Counted from the stretch's first letter, positions 17,408 to 26,503 are shown. The stretch is 51,167 bases of DNA from Flavobacteriaceae bacterium (GCA_002400885.1 NVRM01000006.1:1-51167), one strand, 5' to 3'. Numbers and translations: made by a program. Notes: generated from the sequence alone by a model not told the origin.

Positions 17408-18226
17408 ATGGATTTAAATCTAATTCCTAACATAAAACATACCGACAGCGGAAATTTCTTCTTACTAGCAGGGCCTTGTGCCATTGAAAGTGAAGAGATG
17501 GCGATGGAGATTTGCGAAAAAGTGCAAAAAATAACTGATAAGCTAGAAATTCCTTTCATCTTTAAAGGAAGCTTTAGAAAGGCAAACCGCTCTAGAATTG
17601 ATAGTTTTTCAGGTATCGGAGATATAAAAGCATTAGAAATCTTAAAAAAAGTAGGAGAGAAATTTAATGTACCTACTGTAACTGATATTCACGAAAGTTC
17701 AGATGCAGCATTAGCGGCTAAATACGTAGATGTATTGCAAATTCCTGCATTTTTAGTAAGACAAACCAACTTAGTAGTAGCGGCAGCAAAAACAGGTAAG
17801 GTTGTAAACCTTAAAAAAGGACAATTTATGAGTCCTGATGCTATGAAACATGCCGTACAAAAAGTAAAAGACAGCGGTAGCGATAAAGCATGGATTACAG
17901 ACCGTGGAACCATGTTTGGTTACCAAGACATGATCGTGGACTTTAGAGGAATTCCAGAAATGCAAAAATATGCTCCAACAATATTGGACATTACGCATTC
18001 TTTACAACAACCTAACCAACCAGGTGGTGTAACAGGAGGAAAACCGGAATTGATAGAAACCATTGCCAAAGCAGGAATTGTTGTGGGTGTAGATGGAATT
18101 TTTATCGAAACACATCCAGATCCAGCCAATGCAAAATCGGACGGAGCAAACATGTTAAACTTAGATCATTTAGAAGATTTATTAACGAAATTAGTTGCTA
18201 TTAGAAAAACGATTAATAAGTTTTAA
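17408..18226 (+). CDS. kdsA: 3-deoxy-8-phosphooctulonate (KDO-8-P) synthase
   Basis: 272 residues from the ATG at 17408, which matches the family start (MDLNLIPNIKH); an upstream in-frame TTG at 17378 overlaps the promoter and is rejected. Motifs of the DAHP/KDO8P synthase TIM barrel are intact: LLAGPCAIES, FKGSFRKANRSR, TDRGTMFGYQDMIVDFRG, DITHSLQQPN and IFIETHPDPANAKSDGAN. The enzyme condenses arabinose-5-phosphate with PEP in the first committed step toward KDO for lipopolysaccharide. Its own promoter and terminator suggest a single-gene transcript. Confidence 0.95.
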   Translation: MDLNLIPNIKHTDSGNFFLLAGPCAIESEEMAMEICEKVQKITDKLEIPFIFKGSFRKANRSRIDSFSGIGDIKALEILKKVGEKFNVPTVTDIHESSDAALAAKYVDVLQIPAFLVRQTNLVVAAAKTGKVVNLKKGQFMSPDAMKHAVQKVKDSGSDKAWITDRGTMFGYQDMIVDFRGIPEMQKYAPTILDITHSLQQPNQPGGVTGGKPELIETIAKAGIVVGVDGIFIETHPDPANAKSDGANMLNLDHLEDLLTKLVAIRKTINKF

Positions 18227-18246
18227 CACCTACCAACATACTCAAT

Positions 18247-18277
18247 AAATAGCTCCATTTTATGGGGCTATTTTTTT
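18247..18277 (+). terminator. Rho-independent terminator of kdsA
   Basis: AATAGCTCCA (18248-18257) pairs with TGGGGCTATT (18263-18272), one G-U, followed by a T run. The right arm contains the stop codon (TAG, minus strand) of the convergent DUF1801 gene. Confidence 0.85.
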
Positions 18278-18627
18278 GAATTAATCTCAATAGCTATTTT
18301 AATAATTTCTATAAATTCAATTTCATCCAAATCTTCAATTTTAGTCAGCTGAAGGGACCGCGTATTTTTCCTGTTTTTATAATCCTTTAATACCGGAAAA
18401 TATTCTTGTAACACAGCTCCTTTCACAAAAGCAATATCTACAAAATCAGTTCCTTTTAAAATATTTAGATAACACAAAGGCTTACTGTTAACATAATAAA
18501 ACGGAATACCATATTTGTGCTTTTCTACAATTCCAAAACTAGGTTTTAACAATAAGCTACGGACATAGAGCATCATGGACTGATAGGGTTCCTGTTGACG
18601 CAAAAAATAACTATCTATAGGATTCAA
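18268..18627 (-). CDS. DUF1801 domain protein
   Basis: 119 residues. The family signature is visible: DSYFLRQQEPYQSMMLYVRSLL, then EKHKYGIPFYYVNSKPLCYLN and FVDIAFVKGAVL. DUF1801 (YdhG-like) proteins are small cytoplasmic alpha/beta proteins of unknown biochemical function. It follows the 77-residue gene by 6 bp, so they probably share a transcript. Its stop lies in the kdsA terminator stem. Confidence 0.82.
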   Translation of the reverse strand: MNPIDSYFLRQQEPYQSMMLYVRSLLLKPSFGIVEKHKYGIPFYYVNSKPLCYLNILKGTDFVDIAFVKGAVLQEYFPVLKDYKNRKNTRSLQLTKIEDLDEIEFIEIIKIAIEINSKK

Positions 18628-18633
18628 TTGTAA

Positions 18634-18867
18634 TTATTGTGTTGACATAATATGTATCTGCTCTTTATTAGCAATACTTATTTCAATTTTATCCAATGCT
18701 ATTTCAGCCTCATCCATGGTTTTATATTTTGCAATAATCTTATTTCCAGACGACATCAAACCAGCTCCCTTTATAACAGCCATTAGATAGGCTTTTTTTC
18801 CACTCTTCAAGATTTTGACATCACACACATTTATTAATTCTCTATTATTCTGAGTTTTAATCCACAT
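18634..18867 (-). CDS. Small conserved-looking protein of unknown function
   Basis: 77 residues, no signal peptide or membrane segment. The layout MWIKTQNNRELINVCDVKI...KYKTMDEAEIALDKIE resembles small proteins that begin with an MWIKT strand and end with an alpha helix following YKT-EEA. This is a fold-level impression, not a function. Lies 6 bp upstream of the DUF1801 gene in the same direction. Confidence 0.6.
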   Translation of the reverse strand: MWIKTQNNRELINVCDVKILKSGKKAYLMAVIKGAGLMSSGNKIIAKYKTMDEAEIALDKIEISIANKEQIHIMSTQ

Positions 18868-19103
18868 TTTATACTCTTTTTATTTTACACTCTAAATTTT
18901 CAACTTAAACATATTCGATATAACTAAACGAACCAATGCTTTTTTTTGATTACATATCAACTATCTTCTTGATTCTCTAACAAAATTAAGTCTTACAATA
19001 ACCAACCATCACTAGCGACACTATGGAAGCAACATTTTTTTATTCATAGCTCTAAAATAGGTATAATTAAAGAAACAAGCTTCATTTCATAAATAAAACC
19101 AGC

Positions 19104-20054
19104 TTAATCTAACAAGAGTACATTGGATAAAGGCATTTCTTTATTTTTGATCCATCGCATAATAGCATCTACATCAATAATAGACCATGAATGAGGAACA
19201 TGTACTCCTTCATCCTCATCCCTATACCCTTTATTCTCCGTTTCAATATAAGAGACTTTATAATGTAAAGCATTTAATTTTTCTGACAATTGCTGTAATT
19301 GAAAACTATTAGTATCTTTAAAATCTTGCTGGTAATTCTTCTTTTTAAATACGCTGGCAGGCTCTGTATAAAAAACCAATTCCGTATTTTTAAATTTTGA
19401 ATTTTCAACATATCCAATTGAATTAACACACGGAGAAAACAATTTATAATTTTCTAAATTTGAATTCATTTCCCCCAACCTATCATCTAAATAGTCTATA
19501 AAACATTGAGCTTCCTTAGCGTTATTCTTTAAGATTAATTTTTTAGAATTATGATAAAACTGTACTAAATCCAATGGCGAATCTACTATAAGCAGCCCTT
19601 TAATAGATAAATTCACCTTTTGATTGTTTGTTAAATATTTTGCTGTCTGCATGGCTAAATTACCTCCGGAAGAAAACCCTCCAATATAAATATCCTTTTC
19701 TACTCCCGAGTTATCTATCAAAACGTTCAGAAGTACTTGTCCAATTTCCGCTTGTTCCTCTTCATTTAAAAATAAGTCTTGATTCAATTTCACAATGACC
19801 ACAGCTATATTAACATCCAATGCCTTTTCTACTAATTTCGACCCTTTCTTTACAGATTCTATAGTCCCTCCAAAACTTGGAAACAACACAAGAAATTCCT
19901 TATGTTTCTCTGGAATAATCAATTCATATAAATCAGTTTCAACATAAATTAGTTGTTTCGAACTGGTACAACTACTTAGTAATACCATCAAAGCCAAAGC
20001 ACAAAAAACCACGAACCTTACTATCGAAATATATGTACCACGTTGCTTTTCCAT
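19104..20054 (-). CDS. Lipoprotein with alpha/beta-hydrolase-like fold
   Basis: 316 residues from the Met at 20054. The frame can be extended to 20105 but that would bury the signal sequence, and the extension runs into the nrdJ terminator hairpin. A lipobox-like LSSC follows a hydrophobic helix (VVFCALALMVLLSSC), so it is probably lipid-anchored. The body has FPSFGGT early (possible oxyanion loop), a nucleophile elbow YIGGFSSGGNLA, and VHVPHSWSIIDVD near the end with a plausible catalytic His. Substrate unknown. Stands alone between nrdJ and a 236-bp gap. Confidence 0.7.
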   Translation of the reverse strand: MEKQRGTYISIVRFVVFCALALMVLLSSCTSSKQLIYVETDLYELIIPEKHKEFLVLFPSFGGTIESVKKGSKLVEKALDVNIAVVIVKLNQDLFLNEEEQAEIGQVLLNVLIDNSGVEKDIYIGGFSSGGNLAMQTAKYLTNNQKVNLSIKGLLIVDSPLDLVQFYHNSKKLILKNNAKEAQCFIDYLDDRLGEMNSNLENYKLFSPCVNSIGYVENSKFKNTELVFYTEPASVFKKKNYQQDFKDTNSFQLQQLSEKLNALHYKVSYIETENKGYRDEDEGVHVPHSWSIIDVDAIMRWIKNKEMPLSNVLLLD

Positions 20055-20083
20055 GGTTAAATATAGAACTAAAATATCATAAA

Positions 20084-20119
20084 AAAAACTCGTTACCATT
20101 TTCACGGCAACGAGTTTTA
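20084..20119 (-). terminator. Rho-independent terminator of nrdJ
   Basis: AACTCGTT at 20087-20094 pairs with AACGAGTT at 20109-20116, extended by CC/GG inside. On the minus strand the stem runs into a T8 tract (A8 at 20081-20088). It lies 21 bp after the nrdJ stop. Confidence 0.85.
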
Positions 20120-20140
20120 ATTTAAATTATAGGCTTGGTT

Positions 20141-22690
20141 TTATCCACATTTACTGTTTCCACAGCTTTTGCAAATTAAGCATCCTTCCTCGTATACCAA
20201 TCCATCTGGATCACCACATTCACCACATTTTTTATCTGCAGCAACAGTTCCATCTGGTACAAATTGTTTTAAGGTACGCGCTACTCCATTTTTCCAAGTA
20301 TTAATATTATCATTGGTAAATGTTAGATTCTGTACCAAATCTACCACATATGCCATTGGCATTCCATGACGAATAATCCCTGAAATCAACTTGGCATAGT
20401 TCCAATATTCTTTATCAAAAGAACGCGATAAACCTTCCATAGTTACTTTGTAACCGTTTTTAACTTCGTATTGAAAATCATAACGAGCTTTCCCGTTTTC
20501 TTCTCTGTTTTTAAGTATCCATCCGCTATCTAAGTTTGTTGGTAACACAAACGAATCGTCTATCTTCCCTGTAAATATCTCGTATGGACGTCCTTCAAAT
20601 ACTCCGACAATAGCTACCCATTTTTCATAATCATTTTGAAAACGAACCACTTTTGCTTCTAATATCCTAGGGCGCTTTGGAAATTTAGTTTGTTCAAAAC
20701 AAGCTTCACTTTCCTTTTCGTTTTTAGTATCATTTGCTACTAAAATTCCCGATCTAGAACCATCGCGGTATACGGTAATTCCCTTCACTCCTTTTTGCCA
20801 TGATTCAATATAAATATCACTCACCAAATCCGTAGTTACATCACTCGCCAAATTAATGGTAGAACTAATAGAATGCGTCGTGTATTTCTGAACCAAAGCT
20901 TGCATTTCGATACGTTTTTTCCAGTCAATTTCTGGAGCCGTAGCACCTGCGTATGGACTTTTATCTACATCCGTTTCTCCGGTGATTTCCATCCAAGTTT
21001 TTAATTTCTGATGGTACACATCAAACTCCTCAAATGCATCGCCCATATCATCTACATATGCAACTTTAGCATTGGTATCGTCTTTATTTACTTTTCTACG
21101 TCTTTTATAACTCAATAAAAATACAGGCTCAATTCCCGAAGAAACTTGCGCTAGCATACTTAAAGACCCTGTTGGCGCAACGGTACTAATAGAAATATTT
21201 CTACGTCCATGTTGCATCATTCTTTTATAAATAACAGGAAAATCCGTTGCTAACATCTGTACAAATTCCGATTGATCTTCTATTTTAGGATCAAACACTT
21301 TAAACTTGCCACGTTCGATAGCCATATCTATACTACTGTCAAATTCACCTGACAATTTGGATTTCATAATTTCATCCACAACAGCAATAGCCTCATCGGT
21401 ATCAAACTTTAATCCTAAAGCAGCAACCGTATCCGCCAAAGCCGTAAATCCAAGACCCGTTCTACGTCCTGTCTTCCCAGTTTCAGCTAATAATTTCCAA
21501 GTATCATTTTCTATTTTTTTAATATCGTCTGGTTCACCATCACTATTTATTTTATTAAATATTTTAGCAACAGCTTCCAATTCTAAATCTACTAAATCAT
21601 CCATTAAGCGCTGTGTATCATACACCACTTCGTATAATTTTTTATAATCGAATTTCGCATTCTTTGTAAATGGATCCGACACAAAACTAAATAAATTCAC
21701 TGCAATTAAACGACAGCTATCCCCACCTTGCATGGCGATTTCTGAACATGGGTTTGTAGAATCGTTTTTAAATCCTGGATATAACGAAGAAGTAGAATAA
21801 TAATGCTGACGGTCCCAAAATATTAACCCTGGTTCGGCTGTATTATGAGCACATTTTATAATTGTATCCCATAGTTCTTTTGCTTTTACAACTTTCACAA
21901 ACTCAGGATCCTTACTGTCGATAGGGAAACGCAAGGTGAAATCGGTATCAGCAATCACGGCTTTCATAAATTCATCAGAAATTCTGATCGAAATATTTGC
22001 ACCGGTCACTTTGGTTAAATCTTGTTTTACTTCTATAAATTCTTCAATATCTGGATGGGCAATATCCATGGTTAGCATTAAAGCACCTCTACGTCCGTTC
22101 TGAGCAACTTCTCTAGTTGTATTTGAAAAACGATTCATAAAAGAAACCGCTCCAGAAGTAGTTCCTGCAGAATTAGAAACCGTAGCTCCATTAGGTCTTA
22201 AGTTAGATAAATCTACCCCTACACCACAACGTCTCTTAAACAATTGCGCCATTTGCTGATCGGTATAAAAAATACCACCATAAGAATCCAATACCGGAGG
22301 TATTACCACACAGTTAGACAAAGAAGCAATGGTGTTCTTGTCCCCTAAAGACGACATAACGCTCCCCTGTGGAATGATGTATTTAAAATCTTTGAATAAA
22401 TCAAAAATAACTTCTTCACTTAGTTTATTACGGTTTTTACCGTAGTCAGATAAGCCTTTAGTTGTGGTTTCAATAGCGTCGTAATTTGCTTCAATCCTAG
22501 CAAACTCCTTAGCCATACGTGCATGCATGTCATTTGGAGTAGTCTCTAAAAAGGCTCCTTCCTTATTTTTTATTGCATATTTATTCATCCATGTAGTTGC
22601 TGCCAACTCATCGCCATTAAAATAGCTTAAAGATGACTTCAATACTTCTTCACGCGTGTACACTTTTTCCAAAACCAGCTGATTATCCAT
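20141..22690 (-). CDS. nrdJ: Class II (adenosylcobalamin-dependent) ribonucleotide reductase
   Basis: 849 residues, a normal length for NrdJ. The redox cysteine pair is Cys127 (LSNC) and Cys326 (GGDSC). The active-site loop NPCSE at 313-317 supplies the thiyl cysteine (Cys315) and Glu317. The barrel contains RRGALMLTMDIAHPD, and the C-terminus carries a zinc-ribbon-like tail (CGECGD...CLICKSCGNSKCG) that holds the cysteines for re-reduction. The enzyme makes deoxyribonucleotides from ribonucleotides, with or without oxygen, and needs vitamin B12. No B12 riboswitch was recognised upstream. Monocistronic. Confidence 0.93.
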   Translation of the reverse strand: MDNQLVLEKVYTREEVLKSSLSYFNGDELAATTWMNKYAIKNKEGAFLETTPNDMHARMAKEFARIEANYDAIETTTKGLSDYGKNRNKLSEEVIFDLFKDFKYIIPQGSVMSSLGDKNTIASLSNCVVIPPVLDSYGGIFYTDQQMAQLFKRRCGVGVDLSNLRPNGATVSNSAGTTSGAVSFMNRFSNTTREVAQNGRRGALMLTMDIAHPDIEEFIEVKQDLTKVTGANISIRISDEFMKAVIADTDFTLRFPIDSKDPEFVKVVKAKELWDTIIKCAHNTAEPGLIFWDRQHYYSTSSLYPGFKNDSTNPCSEIAMQGGDSCRLIAVNLFSFVSDPFTKNAKFDYKKLYEVVYDTQRLMDDLVDLELEAVAKIFNKINSDGEPDDIKKIENDTWKLLAETGKTGRRTGLGFTALADTVAALGLKFDTDEAIAVVDEIMKSKLSGEFDSSIDMAIERGKFKVFDPKIEDQSEFVQMLATDFPVIYKRMMQHGRRNISISTVAPTGSLSMLAQVSSGIEPVFLLSYKRRRKVNKDDTNAKVAYVDDMGDAFEEFDVYHQKLKTWMEITGETDVDKSPYAGATAPEIDWKKRIEMQALVQKYTTHSISSTINLASDVTTDLVSDIYIESWQKGVKGITVYRDGSRSGILVANDTKNEKESEACFEQTKFPKRPRILEAKVVRFQNDYEKWVAIVGVFEGRPYEIFTGKIDDSFVLPTNLDSGWILKNREENGKARYDFQYEVKNGYKVTMEGLSRSFDKEYWNYAKLISGIIRHGMPMAYVVDLVQNLTFTNDNINTWKNGVARTLKQFVPDGTVAADKKCGECGDPDGLVYEEGCLICKSCGNSKCG

Positions 22691-22985
22691 TGTTTAACTT
22701 TTAATTTTAATTTTTTTTACCGAAATTAAAATTAGAAAATAAAAGAGATGAAATGCTATTATCATCCAATTAGTTAATAACAATTATTGTTGAAAAGTTT
22801 TATTGTAGAGAATTCCTTGATATTCACTCGCTTTAATCCACAATCATAAAAGAAATTATAATTTAATGATAAACATGGCATACTATTAGATAAAAAAAGC
22901 ATATCACAACTTTAAAAAACAAAAAAACGGAGGAAAATAAATTAGTAATTTACTTTCCTCCGTTCTATTATTAATAGGCATTTAT
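22691..22985. other. Intergenic region upstream of nrdJ
   Basis: AT-rich, no gene. Must contain the nrdJ promoter (minus strand), but no CAAAnnTA match was found close to the start. The left-facing terminator at 22926-22964 belongs to the operon on the other side. Confidence 0.5.
22926..22964 (-). terminator. Rho-independent terminator of the DUF3820 operon
   Basis: AACGGAGGAAA (22926-22936) pairs perfectly with TTTCCTCCGTT (22954-22964). On the minus strand the stem is followed by a T tract (A7 at 22921-22927), 22 bp after the DUF3820 stop. Confidence 0.88.
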
Positions 22986-23204
22986 TTACTTCATTAATCG
23001 GCGTACCAAATCTTCCAAGCCGTTTAGCTGTAATTCATACACCAATCCCATCATATCGCCCAATTTCCCTTTAGGAAACCCTTTATTTCGATACCAAACA
23101 ATATAATGCTCAGGAAGATTTATTAAAAACCTTCCTTTGTACTTTCCAAAAGGCATTATCGCCTTTGCTACCTCTTCTAAAGTAAAACTCGGAGTTATAT
23201 TCAT
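22986..23204 (-). CDS. DUF3820 family protein
   Basis: 72 residues matching the family core: IMPFGKYKGRFLINLPEHYIVWYRNKGFPKGKLG. DUF3820 proteins are small and of unknown role; the GKYKG motif is also found near exonuclease or nucleic-acid-binding domains. The start overlaps the stop of the upstream dehydrogenase-like gene by 4 bp, so the pair is translationally coupled. Confidence 0.85.
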   Translation of the reverse strand: MNITPSFTLEEVAKAIMPFGKYKGRFLINLPEHYIVWYRNKGFPKGKLGDMMGLVYELQLNGLEDLVRRLMK

Positions 23205-24412
23205 TCTTTACCGTCTACAAAATCCTGTAAATATAGAAAACGTTTTGTCAATTTTCCATCCTTAGTCATACATGCCCTTTCTAATACCCCGTCTTTATCA
23301 CCGTTAAAAAACGCTGGAATCACATGGGCAGCGAAACTAGTTCCAAACCCTTCAGAAGCATCAATAGGCAACTCACAAGGTAAATTATCCACTGCCATTA
23401 CAGCAATGGCATCATCATTTTTAAAATACACCTCTTGCTCAGACATCGGCAAATACCCATAAATAGGTTCTGCAATGATAGAGGGTCTAATAGTAGACGC
23501 TACCGGTCCATCAATATCGCAACTGATATCCGCGACTACTTTAATATTAAAATCAGGTGATTTTGCATCATCTCTTGTAAAAATATAAGGAGCTCCATCC
23601 CCAAAAAAGTGCCCCGCTATATACATGTCTGTCACTTTGGCGAATCGCATAAAATCACTTTTATAATCACTTGCGTTTGTATAAAAATCTTGATTATCTC
23701 CTATTTCCCCATCTATTCGTTTGTTATAATCCATTACATCAATTTGAGCATACACTGGCACAGAAAACACCGTATTCAAATAATCGTATACAGACACTTC
23801 TTTCATCCCCATACCATCTAACATTTCCTTTGCTCCATTCCCAACACGTCCAGATCCTGTTAGGACAATTTTAGCCCGTATCAGTTTATCTTTAATAAGA
23901 CTCAATTCCGAAATCAATTCTTGCTGGTTATTTAATGTTTCTACTTTAGGTAATGCAAACAAGTCAAATTTTAATCCATAAGTCCTAAACCCATTATAGG
24001 CTCCAACGATACCCGCATATCTCCCGAAAGCTACCAATCGTTGACCTTTTTCATTAGTGATCACCTCATGATCATACATCTGAATATTCTTCTTTAAAAA
24101 AGCTTGTAATAAATCTCTATTATAAGATTGCTTTTTAATTGTATGTGAAAAGAAAAAGTATTTTTTATTAGGAATTAGGGCATCCATTGGCACCTCTTTC
24201 ACTCCCAATAACACATCACAATCATCTACATTCTCAACCACAGATATTCCCATATCAGTATAACTTTGATCCGAAAAAGCACGTGCTTCTGAACTTTCAA
24301 TAACAATTTCTAATTCCGAAAACGTCTGTAATAATTCTTTACATTTGTCAGGAGACAAGACTACACGTCTATCTGGTGGTGATTTTCTTTCTTTAATGAT
24401 GCCTATTTTCAT
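23201..24412 (-). CDS. NAD(P)-dependent dehydrogenase of the AlaDH/PNT-saccharopine dehydrogenase type
   Basis: 403 residues. The N-terminus has the AlaDH/PNT form MKIGIIKERKSPPDRRVVLSPDKC, a substrate-domain block (LGVKEVPMDALIPNKKYFFFSHT) and YGLKFDLFALPKV. A Rossmann nucleotide-binding motif follows (IVLTGSGRVGNGAKEML, near residue 185), then VVADISCDIDGPVASTIRPS. This combination is typical of bacterial proteins annotated as saccharopine dehydrogenase (NAD+, lysine-forming) or alanine dehydrogenase-like. The true substrate in flavobacteria is not established. It is coupled to DUF3820 by a 4-bp overlap. Confidence 0.8.
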   Translation of the reverse strand: MKIGIIKERKSPPDRRVVLSPDKCKELLQTFSELEIVIESSEARAFSDQSYTDMGISVVENVDDCDVLLGVKEVPMDALIPNKKYFFFSHTIKKQSYNRDLLQAFLKKNIQMYDHEVITNEKGQRLVAFGRYAGIVGAYNGFRTYGLKFDLFALPKVETLNNQQELISELSLIKDKLIRAKIVLTGSGRVGNGAKEMLDGMGMKEVSVYDYLNTVFSVPVYAQIDVMDYNKRIDGEIGDNQDFYTNASDYKSDFMRFAKVTDMYIAGHFFGDGAPYIFTRDDAKSPDFNIKVVADISCDIDGPVASTIRPSIIAEPIYGYLPMSEQEVYFKNDDAIAVMAVDNLPCELPIDASEGFGTSFAAHVIPAFFNGDKDGVLERACMTKDGKLTKRFLYLQDFVDGKE

Positions 24413-24616
24413 AAATATATGTTGGTTTAGGGGTGATAATTATAACCTTTAATAAGGCCACAATTAAACTAAATATCTAATAAGTGCTTATTATACAGTA
24501 AAATAAGCGAGGTGATGAAGTTTTAATAAAAATACTTCTCTTTTGGTATAAATATTGTGCTAATATATCTGAAAATAAAGAAACTCACAAATTTATAATT
24601 GTATCAGTTTTTTTAG

Positions 24617-24624
24617 TATTTTTG
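24617..24624 (+). promoter_or_regulatory. Bacteroidetes-type -7 promoter element of ssrA
   Basis: TATTTTTG fits TAnnTTTG and lies 40 bp before the mature tmRNA 5' end; a TTG is at 24599-24601. This leaves a short processed leader. Confidence 0.55.
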
Positions 24625-24664
24625 CAATCCTTGGTTGAACAAGGAAGAAGATCATTTACATAAT

Positions 24665-25055
24665 GGGGACGACTGGTTTTGACAGCGAGACTAGTGAAAA
24701 TGTAAGCATGTCGAGTGATGAAATAGTACTCGTAAATCTCAATTTCAATTTTTTACACGGCGAAGATAACTACGCTTTGGCTGCTTAATCCGAATTACAG
24801 TAGGATGAGCCTCGGTGCACAAGGTGCACAAGCTAAATGTCTCATGAAAGCCTTGGTTAGCGGCGTTCAACATAGAGGCATCGTAAATGTTAACATAGGA
24901 AGGTAAGCATCTCGATTACTTTTTGAAACTTAAGAGAATAAGCTTTTTGTGGATTGTTTTTAATCAGCTCTAAGACGAAAATTAAGAAAAAACTAAGCAT
25001 GTAGAAGGCTTTTTAACAGCTTGTTTGGACCCGGGTTCGATTCCCGGCGTTTCCA
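24665..25055 (+). ncRNA. ssrA: Transfer-messenger RNA (tmRNA)
   Basis: The 5' end GGGGACG (24665-24671) pairs with CGTTTCC (25048-25054) to form the acceptor stem, followed by discriminator A25055; CCA is not encoded. G3-U70, the alanine identity pair, is present. The T arm (GGGTTCGATTCCC) is intact. The tag frame at 24759-24788 reads GEDNYALAA then TAA, a Bacteroidota-type degradation tag for trans-translation. About 391 nt. The last bases lie inside the attachment repeat of the element inserted next to it, so the 3' end of this functional copy was supplied by the element. Confidence 0.96.
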
Positions 25056-25067
25056 CTAAACACCCTC
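25039..25067 (+). repeat. attL core repeat (3' end of ssrA)
   Basis: 29 bp covering the T-arm end, the acceptor strand and the start of the terminator of tmRNA. Identical to 48246-48274 except T25051 versus C48258. Confidence 0.9.
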
Positions 25068-25101
25068 GTAAACCTAGCGTTTACGGGGGTTTCTTGTTTT
25101 T
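25058..25101 (+). terminator. Rho-independent terminator of ssrA (left copy)
   Basis: CCCTCGTAAAC (25063-25073) pairs with GTTTACGGGGG (25079-25089) and runs into TTTCTTGTTTTT. It begins in the attL core, so the element carries its own terminator. Confidence 0.9.
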
Positions 25102-25121
25102 GGTGTTAAAATAGGTGTTAA
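25101..25121 (+). repeat. Putative integrase arm-binding site, left end
   Basis: Two direct copies of GGTGTTAA separated by AATA. The same 20 bp recurs at 48111-48131 in the same orientation, 34 bp inside attL here and about 115 bp inside attR there. Position and duplication suggest arm sites of the tyrosine integrase. Confidence 0.6.
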
Positions 25122-25233
25122 TTTATTTCTCCAACAAAGATTGTAATTATGATACAAAAATAGTAAATTTAGGCAATATTCCCCCTTATTCAACTTTTGA
25201 GTAAGGGGTTTTTATTTTTAATAACGTATTGCT

Positions 25234-26031
25234 ATGGTCAAAATTATTTCAACTTTCTTAGAAAAATTAGTTACTAAAACAAATTTATTATCTGCTCTTA
25301 TTTCACACTACCGCAAAGAAATATATCAGCATAAACTTTTTGGATTGTTTTTATTTATGCTATCCTGTTTAATCGGTCTTGTTTTTTGCGTCTATTTAAC
25401 ATCCAGTTACTCTAATATTTACCTGATTCTTTTCTTCTCTTTTATTCTAATTGCTATATTCTATATCCTCTTATTATCTATTGGAATGATTTCAGCTGCT
25501 ATAAATTCAAATTCTAAAGTTTCATATTTCAAGATTACACGTAAAAATGGTATTATCAAAAAGGAACCAATTACACCATGGTACGCAAAAAACAAAAATA
25601 CAGAAGACAGTTTCATTAAAACTGAAGAGTTTAATAATTTAAATACAGCCAAAATAAACGATGCCCCGGTAAAATCACTTAAATATTTCTTTTCTTCGTC
25701 ACATAACTTTAAACTATTTGACAATTGCATCAAACAAAATGCATCAACACTTACAAAGACAAAATTTATTTTAATATACTTACACGTAATGCTTGTGGAT
25801 AAGAAAATCTCAGCAATTAATATAAATCAAAAACACACAGCAGAGATACTTACAAACTATACTAAAACCATAAAAACAAACAAAAAATTAGAAATTACAG
25901 AAAGTACATATTCACGCACGCAAACTAGTTGGAACGAAAATTACCCCTTCACAGATATTTCAGATCAGCATCACAAAAAATTTACTGAAGTTGAATTTAT
26001 AACAAGACTCTACACTAAGAATAAGACCTAA
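25234..26031 (+). CDS. Element-encoded membrane protein of unknown function
   Basis: 265 residues. Two strong transmembrane segments at about 34-56 (LFGLFLFMLSCLIGLVFCVYL) and 63-88, then a basic, mostly hydrophilic cytoplasmic-type tail of about 175 residues. Near the middle of the tail is KTKFILIYLHVMLVDKKIS, otherwise no motif recognised. First gene of the element, about 170 bp inside attL. AT-rich like the rest of the island. Family unknown to me. Confidence 0.6.
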   Translation: MVKIISTFLEKLVTKTNLLSALISHYRKEIYQHKLFGLFLFMLSCLIGLVFCVYLTSSYSNIYLILFFSFILIAIFYILLLSIGMISAAINSNSKVSYFKITRKNGIIKKEPITPWYAKNKNTEDSFIKTEEFNNLNTAKINDAPVKSLKYFFSSSHNFKLFDNCIKQNASTLTKTKFILIYLHVMLVDKKISAININQKHTAEILTNYTKTIKTNKKLEITESTYSRTQTSWNENYPFTDISDQHHKKFTEVEFITRLYTKNKT

Positions 26032-26123
26032 CATTTTTACTCAATTACTCAATTACTCAACAATTGCGTAGTATTCAGACGTATACCATATAATTTCACA
26101 GTATAATTTTAAAATCTTATACT

Positions 26124-26414
26124 ATGAGAGATGCATTAAATCCCTTTGAAACAATTAACAATCAGTTAAATGAATTAAAGAAAATTGTCTTAGAAATAAA
26201 AGACAAACCGAGAGACTACTCACTTAAACATTATACAAGAAAACAAGCTGCAGCAATCCTTAAATGTTCTAGGGACACTTTGTCCAGATATATCAATACA
26301 GGGCAGATCGCGATAATAAAACAAGGAGAACGATTACACTTAATAAATCACTACCAATTATATAGTAAGAATAACGAATTAAAAGAATTCCGTTATAAAA
26401 GAACAAAAGCATAG
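26124..26414 (+). CDS. Helix-turn-helix (MerR/excisionase-like) protein
   Basis: 96 residues. The central part YTRKQAAAILKCSRDTLSRYINTGQIAIIKQGERLHL is the HTH_17 type found in excisionases and small regulators of Bacteroidota mobile elements; a short coiled N-terminus precedes it. It could be the excisionase (recombination directionality factor) or the regulator of the following helicase/primase block. The stop codon lies within a terminator hairpin. Confidence 0.75.
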   Translation: MRDALNPFETINNQLNELKKIVLEIKDKPRDYSLKHYTRKQAAAILKCSRDTLSRYINTGQIAIIKQGERLHLINHYQLYSKNNELKEFRYKRTKA

Positions 26415-26435
26415 AGCTCGAACCTCTATGCTTTT
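26405..26435. terminator. Rho-independent terminator after the HTH gene
   Basis: AAAAGCATAGAG (26405-26416) pairs perfectly with CTCTATGCTTTT (26424-26435); 7-nt loop. A-rich and T-rich flanks, so it could act in both directions. It overlaps the HTH stop codon. Confidence 0.85.
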
Positions 26436-26503
26436 CTGTGTTTAATAATTTAAGTCTAACCTTAAACCGTAGCAAATATACGGTTTTCAAAACATTTATT
26501 TTC

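Noticed and set aside
20141-22985. Cobalamin riboswitch before nrdJ
   Set aside because: No B12-box-like block was found in the 295-bp upstream gap.
24413-24600. Riboswitch or RNA gene upstream of ssrA
   Set aside because: Only AT-rich sequence without a recognisable conserved core.
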